A stretch of 64,000 bases of DNA from Gordonia neofelifaecis NRRL B-59395 (lineage in GTDB: Bacteria; Actinomycetota; Actinomycetes; Mycobacteriales; Mycobacteriaceae). The notes under the pieces are model-generated. The model worked only from the letters and a program-made list of their open reading frames with translations. It ran no database searches and was not told where the DNA came from. The stretch's first letter is position 1; each line of letters begins with the position of its first letter. The position numbers were made by a program, and so were the translations under genes. Shown one piece after another: positions 1 to 8,589 of this stretch. Location: the NCBI RefSeq assembly GCF_000192435.1, contig NZ_AEUD01000003.1, forward strand, positions 292,449 to 356,448, in the 5' to 3' direction.

Positions 1-276
1 TAAGATACATTATGTAAAGTCAACCTCTGCGTATTGCACCAGATGAATCATCATCGGCGTTCGGCCCCCGGCCCCCACTGCCGACGCTACACCAGCAACA
101 ATCAGCAAGAACGTAGAGAATCCGCAGGCGGAATGCCGCCGCTCGTCGCGCGCCAAGTGCTTCAGAGATGGTTGCGGAGCGGTTCCATCCAATGCTTCGA
201 CCTGCGGGTATTGCCTTCTCGTCTCATCAGATGCATCATTGAATCATCAAATGAAACCGGTTTTTCGGAGGTTTCG
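1..276 (+). promoter_or_regulatory. Leader of recombinase module A with palindromic core
   Basis: The first 50 bases are nearly repeated at 52107-52156 ahead of the second recombinase module, at the same distance (about 275 bp) from the integrase start. The core here contains TACAT-T-ATGTA, and the second copy contains TAACATA-GAT-TATGTTA. A second conserved patch lies just before the gene (about 200-265), and both patches share a CTGCG..TATTG..GATG..ATCAT pattern, so each leader has an internal direct repeat. This could be a recombination or end-binding site, or an operator for the module; which one is inference. The true outer boundary may lie left of the window. Confidence 0.5.
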
Positions 277-1383
277 ATGCAGGTCGACGAGGTCGGACGC
301 GTTCATCTCGTGGAGTCTGTGCCCCTGCTGCGGCCGGACGAACGGGTCGTGGAGTCGATGCTGGACGGCTGGCGCAACCAGCAGTTGTCACGCAATCTTC
401 AGTTCGACACGATCGATCAGCGAGCGCGGTGTGTGCGCCGTTTCATCGAGCACTCCAACGAAGAACCGTGGAACTGGACGCCGGCCATGGTCGAAGAGTT
501 CTCCGCCGACCTGCGGTCAATCCATCATGTTGCGCACGCGACGCTGCGTGGTTATCACGCCGCGTTGCGCGCGTTCTGCTCGTACATCAGCAACCCGGAC
601 TACGGCTGGGACCTGGTGTGCGAGCAACTGTTCGGCACTCACCCGGCACAGGTCTTTCACGATTGGAACACCGCTCGACACATACAGCAGTATGACGGCC
701 AGCCGACCAAGCGGCCCTATACAAAGCAGGAACTCGACGCCCTGTTCGAGCACGCCGATGATGAGGTCGCCCGGATAGGTTCGACCAGTCGCAAAGGCTG
801 GCAGGCTGCCTATCGCGACGCAACGATGATGAAGCTCTCCTACGGGTACGGGTTGCGATTCAACGAGGTCCGCCACCTGCAGACCGTCGATTTCGCCCGC
901 AATCCGCACGCCCGGGAGTTCGGACGCTTCGGGGTGTGCAAGATCCGATACGGCAAGGCTCACCGAGGGTCGCCTCCCAAGCCTCGCTCGATACTGACCG
1001 TATGGCGGTGGACACCGCCGGTCATCGAGGACTGGCTGGCCAATGGCCGCGGCGATCCCGACTGCCTGGACATGTTCCCCAGCGAGCGCGGCGGGCTCGT
1101 CGTCGAATCAACATTGCTGCGACGAGTACGCCGGTACTGCACGGACGTCGGTATTCCCGAGGGTGTAGACCTGCATTCGTTTCGCCGCTCGTACGCGACG
1201 CATCTGCTTGAGGACGACTGGGACCCGCGGTTCGTTCAGGACCAGATGGGCCACGAGTACGCCTCAACCACTGGGATCTATCAGTTCACATCTGATGAGT
1301 TCCGCCGGTCGACGTTGCGATCAGCACTCGATCGAACGATGCACCAGGCACTGCACAGCGCAGAGGAAGGCACCCCGAAATGA
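277..1383 (+). CDS. Tyrosine recombinase/integrase, module A gene 1
   Basis: A 368-residue phage-integrase-type site-specific recombinase that would cut and rejoin DNA at the ends of its mobile element. The catalytic set is visible in the C-terminal half: Arg in GYGLRFNE, Lys in RYGKAHRG, HSFRRSYATHLL (H-x-x-R), GH in QMGHEYAS and the nucleophile Tyr in TTGIYQF. The N-terminal half is the core-binding (SAM-like) domain. I chose the ATG at 277 because GGAGG sits 5 bases upstream and the homologous gene at 52382 aligns from this residue; the frame is open further upstream. The stop overlaps the next start (ATGA). A close paralogue lies at 52382-53488. The layout resembles Tn554-like or recombinase-in-trio elements. 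Confidence 0.9.
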   Translation: MQVDEVGRVHLVESVPLLRPDERVVESMLDGWRNQQLSRNLQFDTIDQRARCVRRFIEHSNEEPWNWTPAMVEEFSADLRSIHHVAHATLRGYHAALRAFCSYISNPDYGWDLVCEQLFGTHPAQVFHDWNTARHIQQYDGQPTKRPYTKQELDALFEHADDEVARIGSTSRKGWQAAYRDATMMKLSYGYGLRFNEVRHLQTVDFARNPHAREFGRFGVCKIRYGKAHRGSPPKPRSILTVWRWTPPVIEDWLANGRGDPDCLDMFPSERGGLVVESTLLRRVRRYCTDVGIPEGVDLHSFRRSYATHLLEDDWDPRFVQDQMGHEYASTTGIYQFTSDEFRRSTLRSALDRTMHQALHSAEEGTPK

Positions 1384-1712
1384 AGAGACACGTCGACTAC
1401 ACATGGCGCCTGGCCGAGCTGATGGCAGCTCGAGGGATGAACAACACCACGGACCTCATTCCGCTCCTCGCCGAACGCGACATCTCTCTCTCACGGCCAC
1501 AGGTCTACCGCCTGGTCAACCAGAGACCCGAACGCGTCTCACTGCAACTGATCGCGGCCCTGTGCGACATCTTCGGCTGCGGCCCCGACGCCCTGGTCAC
1601 CGTTACCGCGGTCAACGCACGCGAACGACACACCGCAACCAACAGCGGCCCGAACGTCGTACCACTCGACCGCACAACGCGCCCACGGCGGGCCAACATC
1701 CTCGATGAATAG
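1380..1712 (+). CDS. Small XRE-type helix-turn-helix protein, module A gene 2
   Basis: A 110-residue protein translationally coupled to the integrase by a 4-bp ATGA overlap. Residues about 30-70 carry a Cro/C1-type helix-turn-helix (SLSRPQVYRLVNQRPERVSL followed by LCDIFGCGPDAL). The basic C-terminal tail ends RRANILDE. It is positioned like the small accessory protein of Tn554-type systems and probably acts as a DNA-binding directionality or regulatory factor, which is inference. The copy at 53485-53817 differs at few positions, so the coding frame is under selection. Confidence 0.8.
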   Translation: MKRHVDYTWRLAELMAARGMNNTTDLIPLLAERDISLSRPQVYRLVNQRPERVSLQLIAALCDIFGCGPDALVTVTAVNARERHTATNSGPNVVPLDRTTRPRRANILDE

Positions 1713-1733
1713 GTTCGAAATGAGGTAACCGAG

Positions 1734-3218
1734 ATGCGCCCACACGGATTGAAACCGCACACACCAACCCGCGGCCGACCCCGGCTGGCCGATGGCAAAT
1801 GGATCTGCGACCGATGCGGACGATCCACTACCCGCATCCAAGCTCGCTGGCCCGAAGGTCGCGTGTGTTTCACCTGCTGGTTCACCGCGATTCATACTCA
1901 CGGGATCTGCCCCGCATGCGGCGCCGAACGACTCCTCCCCGGCCCCACCACACCATCAGGAATCCCCTTGTGCGCACCGTGCGCTGGTATTACCGATGAG
2001 TTTCACTGCCGACGATGCGGAGAAGAGAACGGCCACCATCGCCGCGACATCTGTGCGCGGTGTGCGGTCCGCGAGGACCTGTACGGACTACTCGGCGGCA
2101 AACCTTCCGATCCGGTGCTGATAGGCCTCGTCGATGCCCTCTGCTCAGCAAAGCGTCCGGAATCGACGATCGTCTGGAAGCGCTCACCACGAGTCCAGGC
2201 CCTGCTGCGCGGCCTCGGCGACGGGTCGATCGCCGCAACGCATGACGGTCTCGACGAGCATCCCGGCCGGGCCACCGAGCATCTGCGGGCTCTCATGCAG
2301 CACCACGAGCTCCTCCCGCCGAGAGACCCGTGGCTCCCCCGGTTCGAGCACTGGATCGAGGACAAACTCGATGGGCTGCCCACCGAGGTCGCTCAACCAG
2401 CACGACATTTCGCGACGTGGCACCATCTGCGGCGTATTCGCCAGATCGCCGATTCGGGCCAAGACACCCAGCCCGCCGTTCGATCAGCCAAGCAGGAGAT
2501 CACCGAAACGGTGAAGTTCCTGAGCTGGCTCCATGAGGCCCACGGTCGAACGATCCAGACGTGCACGCAACACGACGTCGACCAATGGATCGCCGCCGGA
2601 CCGACGACTCGGCACGCCATCCGCACGTTCCTGGTCGTCAGCAAACGCACCAAGCTCAACACCACCGTGACTCTCGATCCTCGATACGCGCAGACCTGTC
2701 CAGCGCTCACCCAGGACCAGCGCATCGCCTGGATCGGCGAACTCGTCACCACTCGCAGTGAGGCACTTCCCTATCGAGTCGCCGGCGTCTTGATTCTGCT
2801 CTACGCTCAGCCACTCAAAGGGATCGTCCGAACCCGCACCGCAGACATCGCCGATGGCGACCCCATGACCATCATTTTCGGTCGACACCCCGTCGACGTT
2901 CCCGAACCGTTCGCTGAACTCGTTCGCGAACTGCTGCACAGCAGAACAAATCTCCGAACCAGCGACGATGACAACCCCTGGCTGTTCCCCGGAACTCACG
3001 CGGGCCACCACCTGCATCCCGACACAATCATGCACCGTCTACGCCACCTCGGGCTGAGTAACCTCGGCGCCCGCAACAGCGCTCTGGACGATTTGGTCGT
3101 CGAATGCCCACCACCGGTCGTCGCTGACGCCCTGGGCTACAGCCATCAGGTCGCGTTCAATCATGCCGAACACTCAGCCGGAACGTGGGCACGCTACACA
3201 GGTCGACGGATCCGATGA
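1734..3218 (+). CDS. Zinc-ribbon plus degenerate integrase-like protein, module A gene 3
   Basis: A 494-residue protein. Its N-terminus has three Cys clusters (CDRCGRST..CFTCW, CPACG..CAPC, CRRCGEENG..CARC; residues about 20-125), which look like zinc ribbons. The C-terminal third resembles a tyrosine recombinase catalytic domain (LLYAQPLKGIVRT, LGARNSALDDL, DALGYSHQ, WARY). The first catalytic Arg and the His of H-x-x-R are not apparent, while the later Arg and a Tyr remain, so activity may be partial or it may act as a partner of the upstream integrase. The RBS is GAGGTAACC upstream of ATG 1734. A paralogue is at 53843-55327. Confidence 0.75.
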   Translation: MRPHGLKPHTPTRGRPRLADGKWICDRCGRSTTRIQARWPEGRVCFTCWFTAIHTHGICPACGAERLLPGPTTPSGIPLCAPCAGITDEFHCRRCGEENGHHRRDICARCAVREDLYGLLGGKPSDPVLIGLVDALCSAKRPESTIVWKRSPRVQALLRGLGDGSIAATHDGLDEHPGRATEHLRALMQHHELLPPRDPWLPRFEHWIEDKLDGLPTEVAQPARHFATWHHLRRIRQIADSGQDTQPAVRSAKQEITETVKFLSWLHEAHGRTIQTCTQHDVDQWIAAGPTTRHAIRTFLVVSKRTKLNTTVTLDPRYAQTCPALTQDQRIAWIGELVTTRSEALPYRVAGVLILLYAQPLKGIVRTRTADIADGDPMTIIFGRHPVDVPEPFAELVRELLHSRTNLRTSDDDNPWLFPGTHAGHHLHPDTIMHRLRHLGLSNLGARNSALDDLVVECPPPVVADALGYSHQVAFNHAEHSAGTWARYTGRRIR

Positions 3219-3245
3219 CACCCCGCTCAAACGAGAACTGATCGT

Positions 3246-3599
3246 TCAGCAGCAGGTGTTGAGGACCCCGCGAAGCGCTTCGAGATTGACAGGTTCAGCC
3301 CGGTAGAAATTGTTCACACCGCGACGTTGCGAGGTGACTAGGCCTGCGCCGCGGAGCTGGTTGAGGTGATGCGTCGCGGTGCCGCCGGAGACACCTACCG
3401 CACAGGCGAGATCGCTGGCGGTCATCTCGCGAGTCGGATCTGTCATCAGCAGAGACATCATCCGGATGCGAGTCGGGTCGGCGAGAGCTTTGAGTCGCAG
3501 CGCGAGCTCGACCGCATTCTCGGTCGACATCGGCCCGGCCGCCAGAGGTGCGCAGCAGATCGGAGCACTGACGTCGATCACTGGCAATGACTTGGGCAT
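3246..3599 (-). CDS. arsR: ArsR-family arsenic-sensing repressor (locus A, divergent)
   Basis: A 117-residue winged-helix repressor (SDLACAVGVSGGTATHHLNQLRGAGLV). It has a vicinal Cys pair at residues 15-16 (PICCAP), the place used for As(III) binding in the Corynebacterium-type ArsR, plus a second Cys pair at the very C-terminus. Trivalent arsenic would release it from DNA. It is divergent from arsI; the intergenic region holds a CTTTGA-N6-TCAAAG palindrome at 3619-3636. A close homologue is at 59648-60001 in the same arrangement. Confidence 0.88.
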   Translation of the reverse strand: MPKSLPVIDVSAPICCAPLAAGPMSTENAVELALRLKALADPTRIRMMSLLMTDPTREMTASDLACAVGVSGGTATHHLNQLRGAGLVTSQRRGVNNFYRAEPVNLEALRGVLNTCC

Positions 3600-3618
3600 A
3601 TTTCCAAGCTACCAAAGC

Positions 3619-3636
3619 CTTTGACATACATCAAAG
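3619..3636. promoter_or_regulatory. Probable ArsR operator (arsR/arsI divergent promoter)
   Basis: Perfect palindrome CTTTGA-CATACA-TCAAAG, 20 bp before the arsR start and 60 bp before the arsI start. The matching region of locus B has TTGACATATGTCAA at 60022-60035, so the shared core is TTGACATA..TCAA. Conservation of this box between two diverged loci supports it as the ArsR binding site. Confidence 0.65.
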
Positions 3637-3695
3637 CTATGGGTACAACGGAGTGGTCAGACACTTCGACATTCCTCAAAGCCTTGGAGGCTCTC

Positions 3696-4169
3696 ATGTC
3701 CCGCGTTCAACTCGCCCTCAACGTCGACGACCTGGAAGCGTCGATCGCGTTCTACAGCAAGCTGTTCAACACCGCCCCCGCGAAGGTCAAGCCCGGCTAT
3801 GCGAACTTCGCGATCGATGAACCCGCACTGAAGCTGGTCCTGCTGGAGAACCGCGGCGAGGGTGGCACCATCAACCACCTCGGCGTCGAGGTCGACTCCA
3901 GCGAGACCGTGCACGGCGAGATCGCTCGCCTGACCGGCGAAGGACTGTTCACCGAGGAGCAGATCAACACCACCTGTTGCTTCGCCACTCAAGACAAAGT
4001 GTGGGTCGGCGCTCCTGACGGTGAACGCTGGGAGGTCTACACCGTCCTGGCCGACTCGGACACCTTCGGCGAGGCACCCGCGCTCGCCTCAGAAGGCTCC
4101 GACCTGGGCCTGACGCAGGCGTCGCAGGACTCGTCAGCGTGCTGCACACCGGCTTCCTCGTGCTGCTGA
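3696..4169 (+). CDS. arsI: ArsI/CadI-type C-As lyase (glyoxalase fold)
   Basis: A 157-residue vicinal-oxygen-chelate protein of the ArsI/CadI family, which cleaves the carbon-arsenic bond of trivalent organoarsenicals with Fe(II) and oxygen. Visible family features are the N-terminal RVQLALNVDDL, the metal-ligand His in NHLGVEV, the Cys pair in TTCCFATQDKVWV that binds the substrate arsenic, and Glu in RWEVYTVLAD. The tail ends with a Cys-rich SSACCTPASSCC. ATG 3696 has CTTGGAGG upstream, and the locus B copy (60097) aligns from the same residue. A hairpin terminator follows at 4192-4223. Confidence 0.9.
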   Translation: MSRVQLALNVDDLEASIAFYSKLFNTAPAKVKPGYANFAIDEPALKLVLLENRGEGGTINHLGVEVDSSETVHGEIARLTGEGLFTEEQINTTCCFATQDKVWVGAPDGERWEVYTVLADSDTFGEAPALASEGSDLGLTQASQDSSACCTPASSCC

Positions 4170-4191
4170 ACCTGCGGTGATTTCGAGCTGG

Positions 4192-4223
4192 CGAGGGGCG
4201 TCACTGCTGGGTGGCGCCCCTCG
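4192..4223 (+). terminator. Hairpin between arsI and second arsR
   Basis: CGAGGGGCG (4192-4200) pairs with CGCCCCTCG (4215-4223) around a 14-base loop, just after arsI and before the promoter of the next arsR. An equivalent hairpin lies at 60580-60612 in locus B, so termination here is likely. Confidence 0.6.
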
Positions 4224-4233
4224 TGTTGCGACC

Positions 4234-4258
4234 AATATCGATCAATGTCAATATCGAT
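4234..4258. promoter_or_regulatory. Tandem ATATCGAT operator of second arsR
   Basis: AATATCGAT occurs at 4234-4242 and again at 4250-4258, a 16-bp period, ending 2 bp before the start codon. Locus B has the same pair (60651-60659 and 60667-60675) with the same 16-bp period before its arsR. The site differs from the TTGACATA box of the divergent arsR, which implies that the two ArsR proteins have separate specificities. Confidence 0.6.
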
Positions 4259-4260
4259 GC

Positions 4261-4623
4261 ATGTCGAAACCATTGGGGATTGAGATCCCGCCGGTGCGGT
4301 GTTCGTCGCTGGTGCGGGAGCCGTTGACGCCCGAACGGTCGGTGCAGGCGGCCGTGGTGTTCAAAGCGCTGGCCGATCCGGTGCGGTTGCAGTTGTTCAG
4401 TTTGATCGCCAGCCATGACGGCGGCCAGGCGTGTGTGTGCGACATCTCTCCGGCGGTCGATGTCTCGCAGCCGACGGTCTCCCATCACCTGAAGGTCCTG
4501 CGGACCGCCGGCCTCCTGGAGTCCGAGCGCCGCGGATCCTGGGTGCACTACCGGGTTGTGCCAGCTGCCCTCGACATCGTTGCCGCCATCGTGGCACCAC
4601 TGACCGGGAAGGCTCTGGCATGA
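4261..4623 (+). CDS. arsR: ArsR-family repressor with ACVCDIS metal site
   Basis: A 120-residue ArsR/SmtB repressor. The Cys-x-Cys in GGQACVCDISPAVDVSQPTVSHHLKVL lies at the start of the recognition region, the classic As(III)/Sb(III) site of ArsR. It is a different subtype from the divergent ArsR at 3246-3599. The start at 4261 is set by the homologous locus B gene (60678) and by the operator immediately upstream, suggesting a very short leader. The stop overlaps the acr3 start (ATGA), so it autoregulates the acr3-arsC operon. Confidence 0.9.
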   Translation: MSKPLGIEIPPVRCSSLVREPLTPERSVQAAVVFKALADPVRLQLFSLIASHDGGQACVCDISPAVDVSQPTVSHHLKVLRTAGLLESERRGSWVHYRVVPAALDIVAAIVAPLTGKALA

Positions 4624-5711
4624 GCGTCCAGACGCCGAGCCGCAGCGTCGCCGGCAAGTTGTCGACGCTAGATCGGTTCCTTCCGGTGTGGATCGGGTTG
4701 GCGATGGTCGCCGGGCTGCTGCTCGGCCGCCTCATTCCGGGCCTGAACACCGCCATCGACAAGATCCAGATCGACGGGATCTCCCTGCCGATCGCACTCG
4801 GGTTGCTGATCATGATGTACCCGGTGCTGGCGAAAGTCCGCTACGACCGCCTCGACACCGTGACCGGAGACCGCCGCCTGCTCATCGGATCGCTGGTCCT
4901 GAACTGGGTGGTCGGCCCGGCACTGATGTTCGCCCTGGCGTGGCTGCTGCTGCCGGACCTGCCCGAGTATCGCACCGGCTTGATCATCGTCGGCCTGGCC
5001 CGCTGCATCGCGATGGTCATCATCTGGAACGACCTCGCGTGCGGTGACCGCGAGGCCGCGGCCGTGCTGGTGGCGATCAACTCGGTGTTCCAGGTCCTGA
5101 TGTTCGCCGTCCTGGGCTGGTTCTACCTGTCGGTCCTGCCCGGCTGGCTCGGCCTTGAACAGACCACCATCGACACCTCACCATGGCAGATCGCCAAATC
5201 AGTACTGATCTTCCTCGGCATTCCCCTGCTCGCCGGCTACCTCAGCCGCCGGATCGGCGAACGCCGCCGCGGCCGCGACTGGTACGAACAATCGTTCCTG
5301 CCTCGCATCGGACCGTGGGCCCTGTACGGGCTGCTGTTCACGATCGTGCTGCTGTTCAGCCTCCAAGGCGACCAGATCACCTCCCGCCCCGGCGACGTCG
5401 CCCGCATCGCACTTCCGCTGCTGGCCTACTTCGCGATCATGTGGGGCGGCGGCTACCTCCTCGGCGCCCTCCTGGGCCTGGGTTACGAGCGCACCACCAC
5501 CCTCGCGTTCACCGCCGCGGGCAACAACTTCGAACTCGCGATCGCCGTCGCGATCGGCACCTACGGCGCCACCTCCGGCCAAGCCCTCGCCGGCGTCGTC
5601 GGGCCCCTCATCGAGGTCCCCGTCCTGGTCGCCCTGGTCTACGTCTCACTCGCCCTCCGAAAACGCTTCACCCCCACCACTTCTCAGCCCACCGAAAGGG
5701 ATTTGCCATGA
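4620..5711 (+). CDS. acr3: Acr3-type arsenite efflux permease
   Basis: A 363-residue inner-membrane arsenite exporter of the bile/arsenite/riboflavin transporter superfamily, with about ten membrane segments. Family landmarks are [13 protein letters not shown] at the N-terminus, the transport Cys in [19 protein letters not shown] (segment 4) and the Glu in [12 protein letters not shown] (segment 9). It starts at ATG 4620, overlapping the arsR stop by 4 bp, and its own stop overlaps the arsC start. The locus B homologue at 61049 is very similar. Confidence 0.93.
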   Translation: MSVQTPSRSVAGKLSTLDRFLPVWIGLAMVAGLLLGRLIPGLNTAIDKIQIDGISLPIALGLLIMMYPVLAKVRYDRLDTVTGDRRLLIGSLVLNWVVGPALMFALAWLLLPDLPEYRTGLIIVGLARCIAMVIIWNDLACGDREAAAVLVAINSVFQVLMFAVLGWFYLSVLPGWLGLEQTTIDTSPWQIAKSVLIFLGIPLLAGYLSRRIGERRRGRDWYEQSFLPRIGPWALYGLLFTIVLLFSLQGDQITSRPGDVARIALPLLAYFAIMWGGGYLLGALLGLGYERTTTLAFTAAGNNFELAIAVAIGTYGATSGQALAGVVGPLIEVPVLVALVYVSLALRKRFTPTTSQPTERDLP

Positions 5712-6109
5712 CACCGTCCGTGCTGTTCGTGTGCGTCAAGAACGGAGGCAAGTCCGTGATGGCCGAAGGTCTCCTGCGCCAGGCCGCGGGCGATGCGATC
5801 GAGGTGCACTCAGCCGGCACACGCCCCGGCACCGCCGTCAACGCCCTCTCCGCCGAGGCTCTCGCCGAGGTCGGCGTCGACATCACCGGTCACGTCCCGG
5901 TCGGCATCGACCCGGCCCTGCTCGCTCGCGTCGACAAAGTGATCACCCTGGGTCGAGAAGCCGTCGTCGACGTCCCCGGAGTCACCGTCATCAACTGGGA
6001 TACCGACGAGCCCTCCGAACGCGGCATCGACGGCATCGAACGCATGCGCCTAGTCCGCGACGACATCACCGCCCGCGTCCGAAACCTCAGCAATGAACTT
6101 ACGAAGTAA
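5708..6109 (+). CDS. arsC: Single-cysteine arsenate reductase (mycothiol type)
   Basis: A 133-residue low-molecular-weight-phosphatase-fold arsenate reductase. The P-loop is CVKNGGKS, so Lys replaces the usual Arg of C-x5-R, and Cys9 is the only cysteine in the protein. With no internal resolving cysteines it cannot use the thioredoxin relay, which fits the actinobacterial mycothiol/mycoredoxin mechanism (family knowledge, not tested here). The acid loop is [14 protein letters not shown] 5708 overlaps the acr3 stop by 4 bp. The paralogue at 62164 shares the Lys and the single Cys. Confidence 0.88.
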   Translation: MTPSVLFVCVKNGGKSVMAEGLLRQAAGDAIEVHSAGTRPGTAVNALSAEALAEVGVDITGHVPVGIDPALLARVDKVITLGREAVVDVPGVTVINWDTDEPSERGIDGIERMRLVRDDITARVRNLSNELTK

Positions 6110-6372
6110 GCCCTCGTTCAATAGACGACGGAAGCAACGCTGACTCGGTTCCGGTCTCGGCCGCTATACGCACGGATGCAATACGCAGGGTGTCCACTAG
6201 TAGCTTGACAACCCGCTGGTATAGCGAAAAGCGCTCGCTACCGCGCAGTCTCGCTCGATACGATTCCGACCGATTCACTTGCTGGGAGTCTGCTCCTGAG
6301 GCTGGTCGGTTGAGTTCCAGTAGAAGGGTAGGAAGCGCCTGATGGCCTGTCGGATTAGCGAGCTGGTGCTCG

Positions 6373-6980
6373 AGTGTCACGACCCTGGCGTTGTCTACAG
6401 CCATCGTTCGACGTGGCTGCATTCTCAGGCGGCGTGCATCTCGAATGCGTTCCTCCTCATTATCGGAATCGGCGTGGAGCCCAACGTCGACCTCGCCGCC
6501 GCCGCAGACCTTCGACCTCGCCGCCGCAGACCTTGCCGTTGACATGGCGTCGTCATCGACGGCCACGCTTGGACCAGTGATCCCGACGTCGTGGCCGCCG
6601 GGGATTGCGCCAGCCACGACATGGCCCGCTACGGACGTCGCATTCGCCTGGAGTCCGTGCCGAGCGCCGCCGAGTGGGCCAAGGTCGCTGCCGCGACCAT
6701 CTGCGGAAAGCCTAAGGAGATAAAGGCGCTCCCCTGGTTCTGGTCGGATCAATACGATCTCAAGCTCCAGATCGCCGGGCTCAACACTGGATACGACGAA
6801 GTCGTCCTCAGTGGAAACCCGACCCGTGACTGCGACTTCACCTGCTACTACCTACGCAGTGCGGAGCTGATTGCGGCGGACTGCATCAATCGTCCCCGCG
6901 ATTTCATGTTCAGTAAGCGGGTCATCACCCAGCAGCTCCCCATCGGCCGCGCCGAACTGTCACCCGCCGGTGCAGTGTGA
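6373..6980 (+). pseudogene. Ferredoxin reductase remnant
   Basis: C-terminal half of an FAD/NAD(P) ferredoxin reductase. IIGIGVEPNVDLAAAADL, DPDVVAAGDCASHD and PWFWSDQYDLKLQIAGL are signature pieces of the family (NAD domain end, FAD-binding AAGDC, reductase C-terminal domain), but they lie in different frames. One frame break coincides with a tandem duplication: about 25 bp at 6487-6511 is followed by a 22-bp near-copy at 6512-6533. Another break lies near 6440. The N-terminal FAD domain is missing. The final block, 6591-6980, is open and could give a 129-residue fragment, but this is clearly a dead gene. Confidence 0.75.
6487..6533 (+). repeat. Frame-breaking tandem duplication
   Basis: TCGACCTCGCCGCCG.. 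runs twice in a row: 25 bp at 6487-6511, then 22 bp at 6512-6533, the second lacking one CCG. It sits inside the ferredoxin reductase remnant at the VDLAAAADL motif and moves the downstream reading out of frame. Confidence 0.8.
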
Positions 6981-7231
6981 GGCGACTCTGCCTTGAGGGC
7001 GATCGATGTGAGTCGGCGAGCGATACGCAATTCGAAAGGACGAACAGGTCCAAACCTCATTCGGCGCGTCCACTGACGAAAAGTCGCGGCTTCGATAGCC
7101 TGGCTCGCGAATCGGCCTTTCCCGCCGAGCTCGACATCGACCCATGGGCTATGCATGCCCCAACCTGGAACGCATCCTGGCAATTGACTGGTCTTCGACA
7201 CCAACGCCCCGCGACTCGGAAAGGACGGCAT

Positions 7232-8296
7232 ATGCTCCGCAAGACCTACATCCAGGGTTACCCCCATCAGATCGGGGGCCACTGTGGTTCAGGCGCGATG
7301 CGAGATCTGCTGCACTGGCACGATCTCGGGTGGGACGGACCGCCCAGCGAAGGGCTCGTATTTACCCTCGGGGGCGCCTTGGGGTTGTCCTATCTTCGAT
7401 CGAATGCCCTCGTTCCACCGCTGTATCTGGTGGGACGAGGTGCCGACTTCGAAGTCGACCTACCCCGCCGGCTCGGCGGGCAGGTCCAGGTCCTCACCAC
7501 CGATGATCCAGAGGAGGGATGGTCGTGGGTACGCGACGAAATCGACTCCGGTCGACCAAGCCTGGTGTGGGGCGACATCGCCGAGCTACCGTATCTGAGG
7601 GTCCAGATGCAGATGAGCCGCCACGACATCGTCGTAATCGGCTACGACGAGGACGCGGGCGTAGCGTTCGTCGTAGACAACGACCGGGCCGAGGTGCAGG
7701 CGGTCCCCTTCCACTCGCTGGCTCGGGCCAGGTCTTCGACGTCGTTCCCACAGCCGACGCGCCACTGCACGTATCGCATTACCTGGCCGAGCGAGCTCCC
7801 CACTATCGGCGACACTGCAGCGGCAGCGTTTCGGCAGTCTGCTGACAACTTGCGTCAGGCATCGGGGGCAAGCATCGCCGATCTCACCGCAGCCAGCGGT
7901 GCCGAGGGCTTGGCCGCTGCGGCAGCGCTGGCCGCCGACGTCCACGCCTGGGCCGACCTTCCAGATGACGAACTTGAAATCTTACTGTTCGGCCTCGGCG
8001 CGTTCATCGAGAAGGCAGGCACCGGCGGCGGGTTGTTCCGACGCTTACTCGCCGAGGGGTGCGCTGAGGTCGCAAGACTGACTGGCGACCTCGCCACAGC
8101 AGACCTGGCGCAAGCCGCCGACTGCTGTGCGCGGGCCTGGACCGAGACCGCGCGCGCCGGGATCCAGCGCGGTGCTGATGTGCGAGCTCGCCTAGATGCG
8201 GTGGCCGAGGCCGCCGGTCGACTGCCAAAGGAGGAGACTGATCTTGTCGAGGCTTTGGAACTTGCGTCCAGCTCGTTGGCGACTGCAGACCACTAA
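7232..8296 (+). CDS. BtrH-like N-terminal domain protein with DUF4872-like C-terminus
   Basis: A 354-residue cytoplasmic protein. Residues about 8-45 carry GGHCGSGAMRDLLHW..PSEGLVFTLGGALGLSY, the hallmark of the BtrH N-terminal family (papain-like fold; BtrH transfers a protected aminoacyl group in butirosin synthesis). The Cys in GGHCGSG and His in RHDIVVIGYDED are candidate catalytic residues. The C-terminal half is Ala-rich helical, as in DUF4872. ATG 7232 has GAAAGGA upstream; the frame is open further upstream but without family similarity. No biosynthetic partner (carrier protein, ligase, aminotransferase) lies beside it, so the substrate is unknown. Confidence 0.7.
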   Translation: MLRKTYIQGYPHQIGGHCGSGAMRDLLHWHDLGWDGPPSEGLVFTLGGALGLSYLRSNALVPPLYLVGRGADFEVDLPRRLGGQVQVLTTDDPEEGWSWVRDEIDSGRPSLVWGDIAELPYLRVQMQMSRHDIVVIGYDEDAGVAFVVDNDRAEVQAVPFHSLARARSSTSFPQPTRHCTYRITWPSELPTIGDTAAAAFRQSADNLRQASGASIADLTAASGAEGLAAAAALAADVHAWADLPDDELEILLFGLGAFIEKAGTGGGLFRRLLAEGCAEVARLTGDLATADLAQAADCCARAWTETARAGIQRGADVRARLDAVAEAAGRLPKEETDLVEALELASSSLATADH

Positions 8297-8589
8297 CCGT
8301 CGTCTCGTGGAAATAAGATCAGGAGCCCATTATGTAAGACGAAGTTGTTGTAGAGAACGGCGTTACACGGGGAACACGTTTTGTTGCGGTGGAACTTTGA
8401 TATATCTCTCAAAAGAGAACGCTAGTGACAAATACACCATGGACGCATCCCGCCGGCACACTCGACGGGGTCGCTGCGCGACCAGCTCATCGAACTGATG
8501 TGAGTAGTTCGACCAGGACAACGACGCCGAGCAACGAACCGACACCGACGCCATGATCAGGACCATCACCAGGTTCGCTTCGATCAGTG
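8297..8589. other. AT-rich intergenic patch
   Basis: No convincing gene. Base composition is visibly more AT-rich than the surroundings (runs such as TTTGATATATCTCTC near 8400). It contains CATTATGTAA at 8329-8338, a 10-base match to the core at the left end of recombinase module A. The match is short and could be chance. Confidence 0.3.

Noticed and set aside
6099-6752. Long open minus-strand frame (217 codons)
   Set aside because: It lies antisense to the ferredoxin reductase remnant, has no RBS or family similarity, and its length can be explained by GC-rich codon bias on the opposite strand.
8329-8338. CATTATGTAA as the right end of recombinase module A
   Set aside because: Only 10 bases match and they lie in an AT-rich patch; the wider 50-bp block is not conserved.
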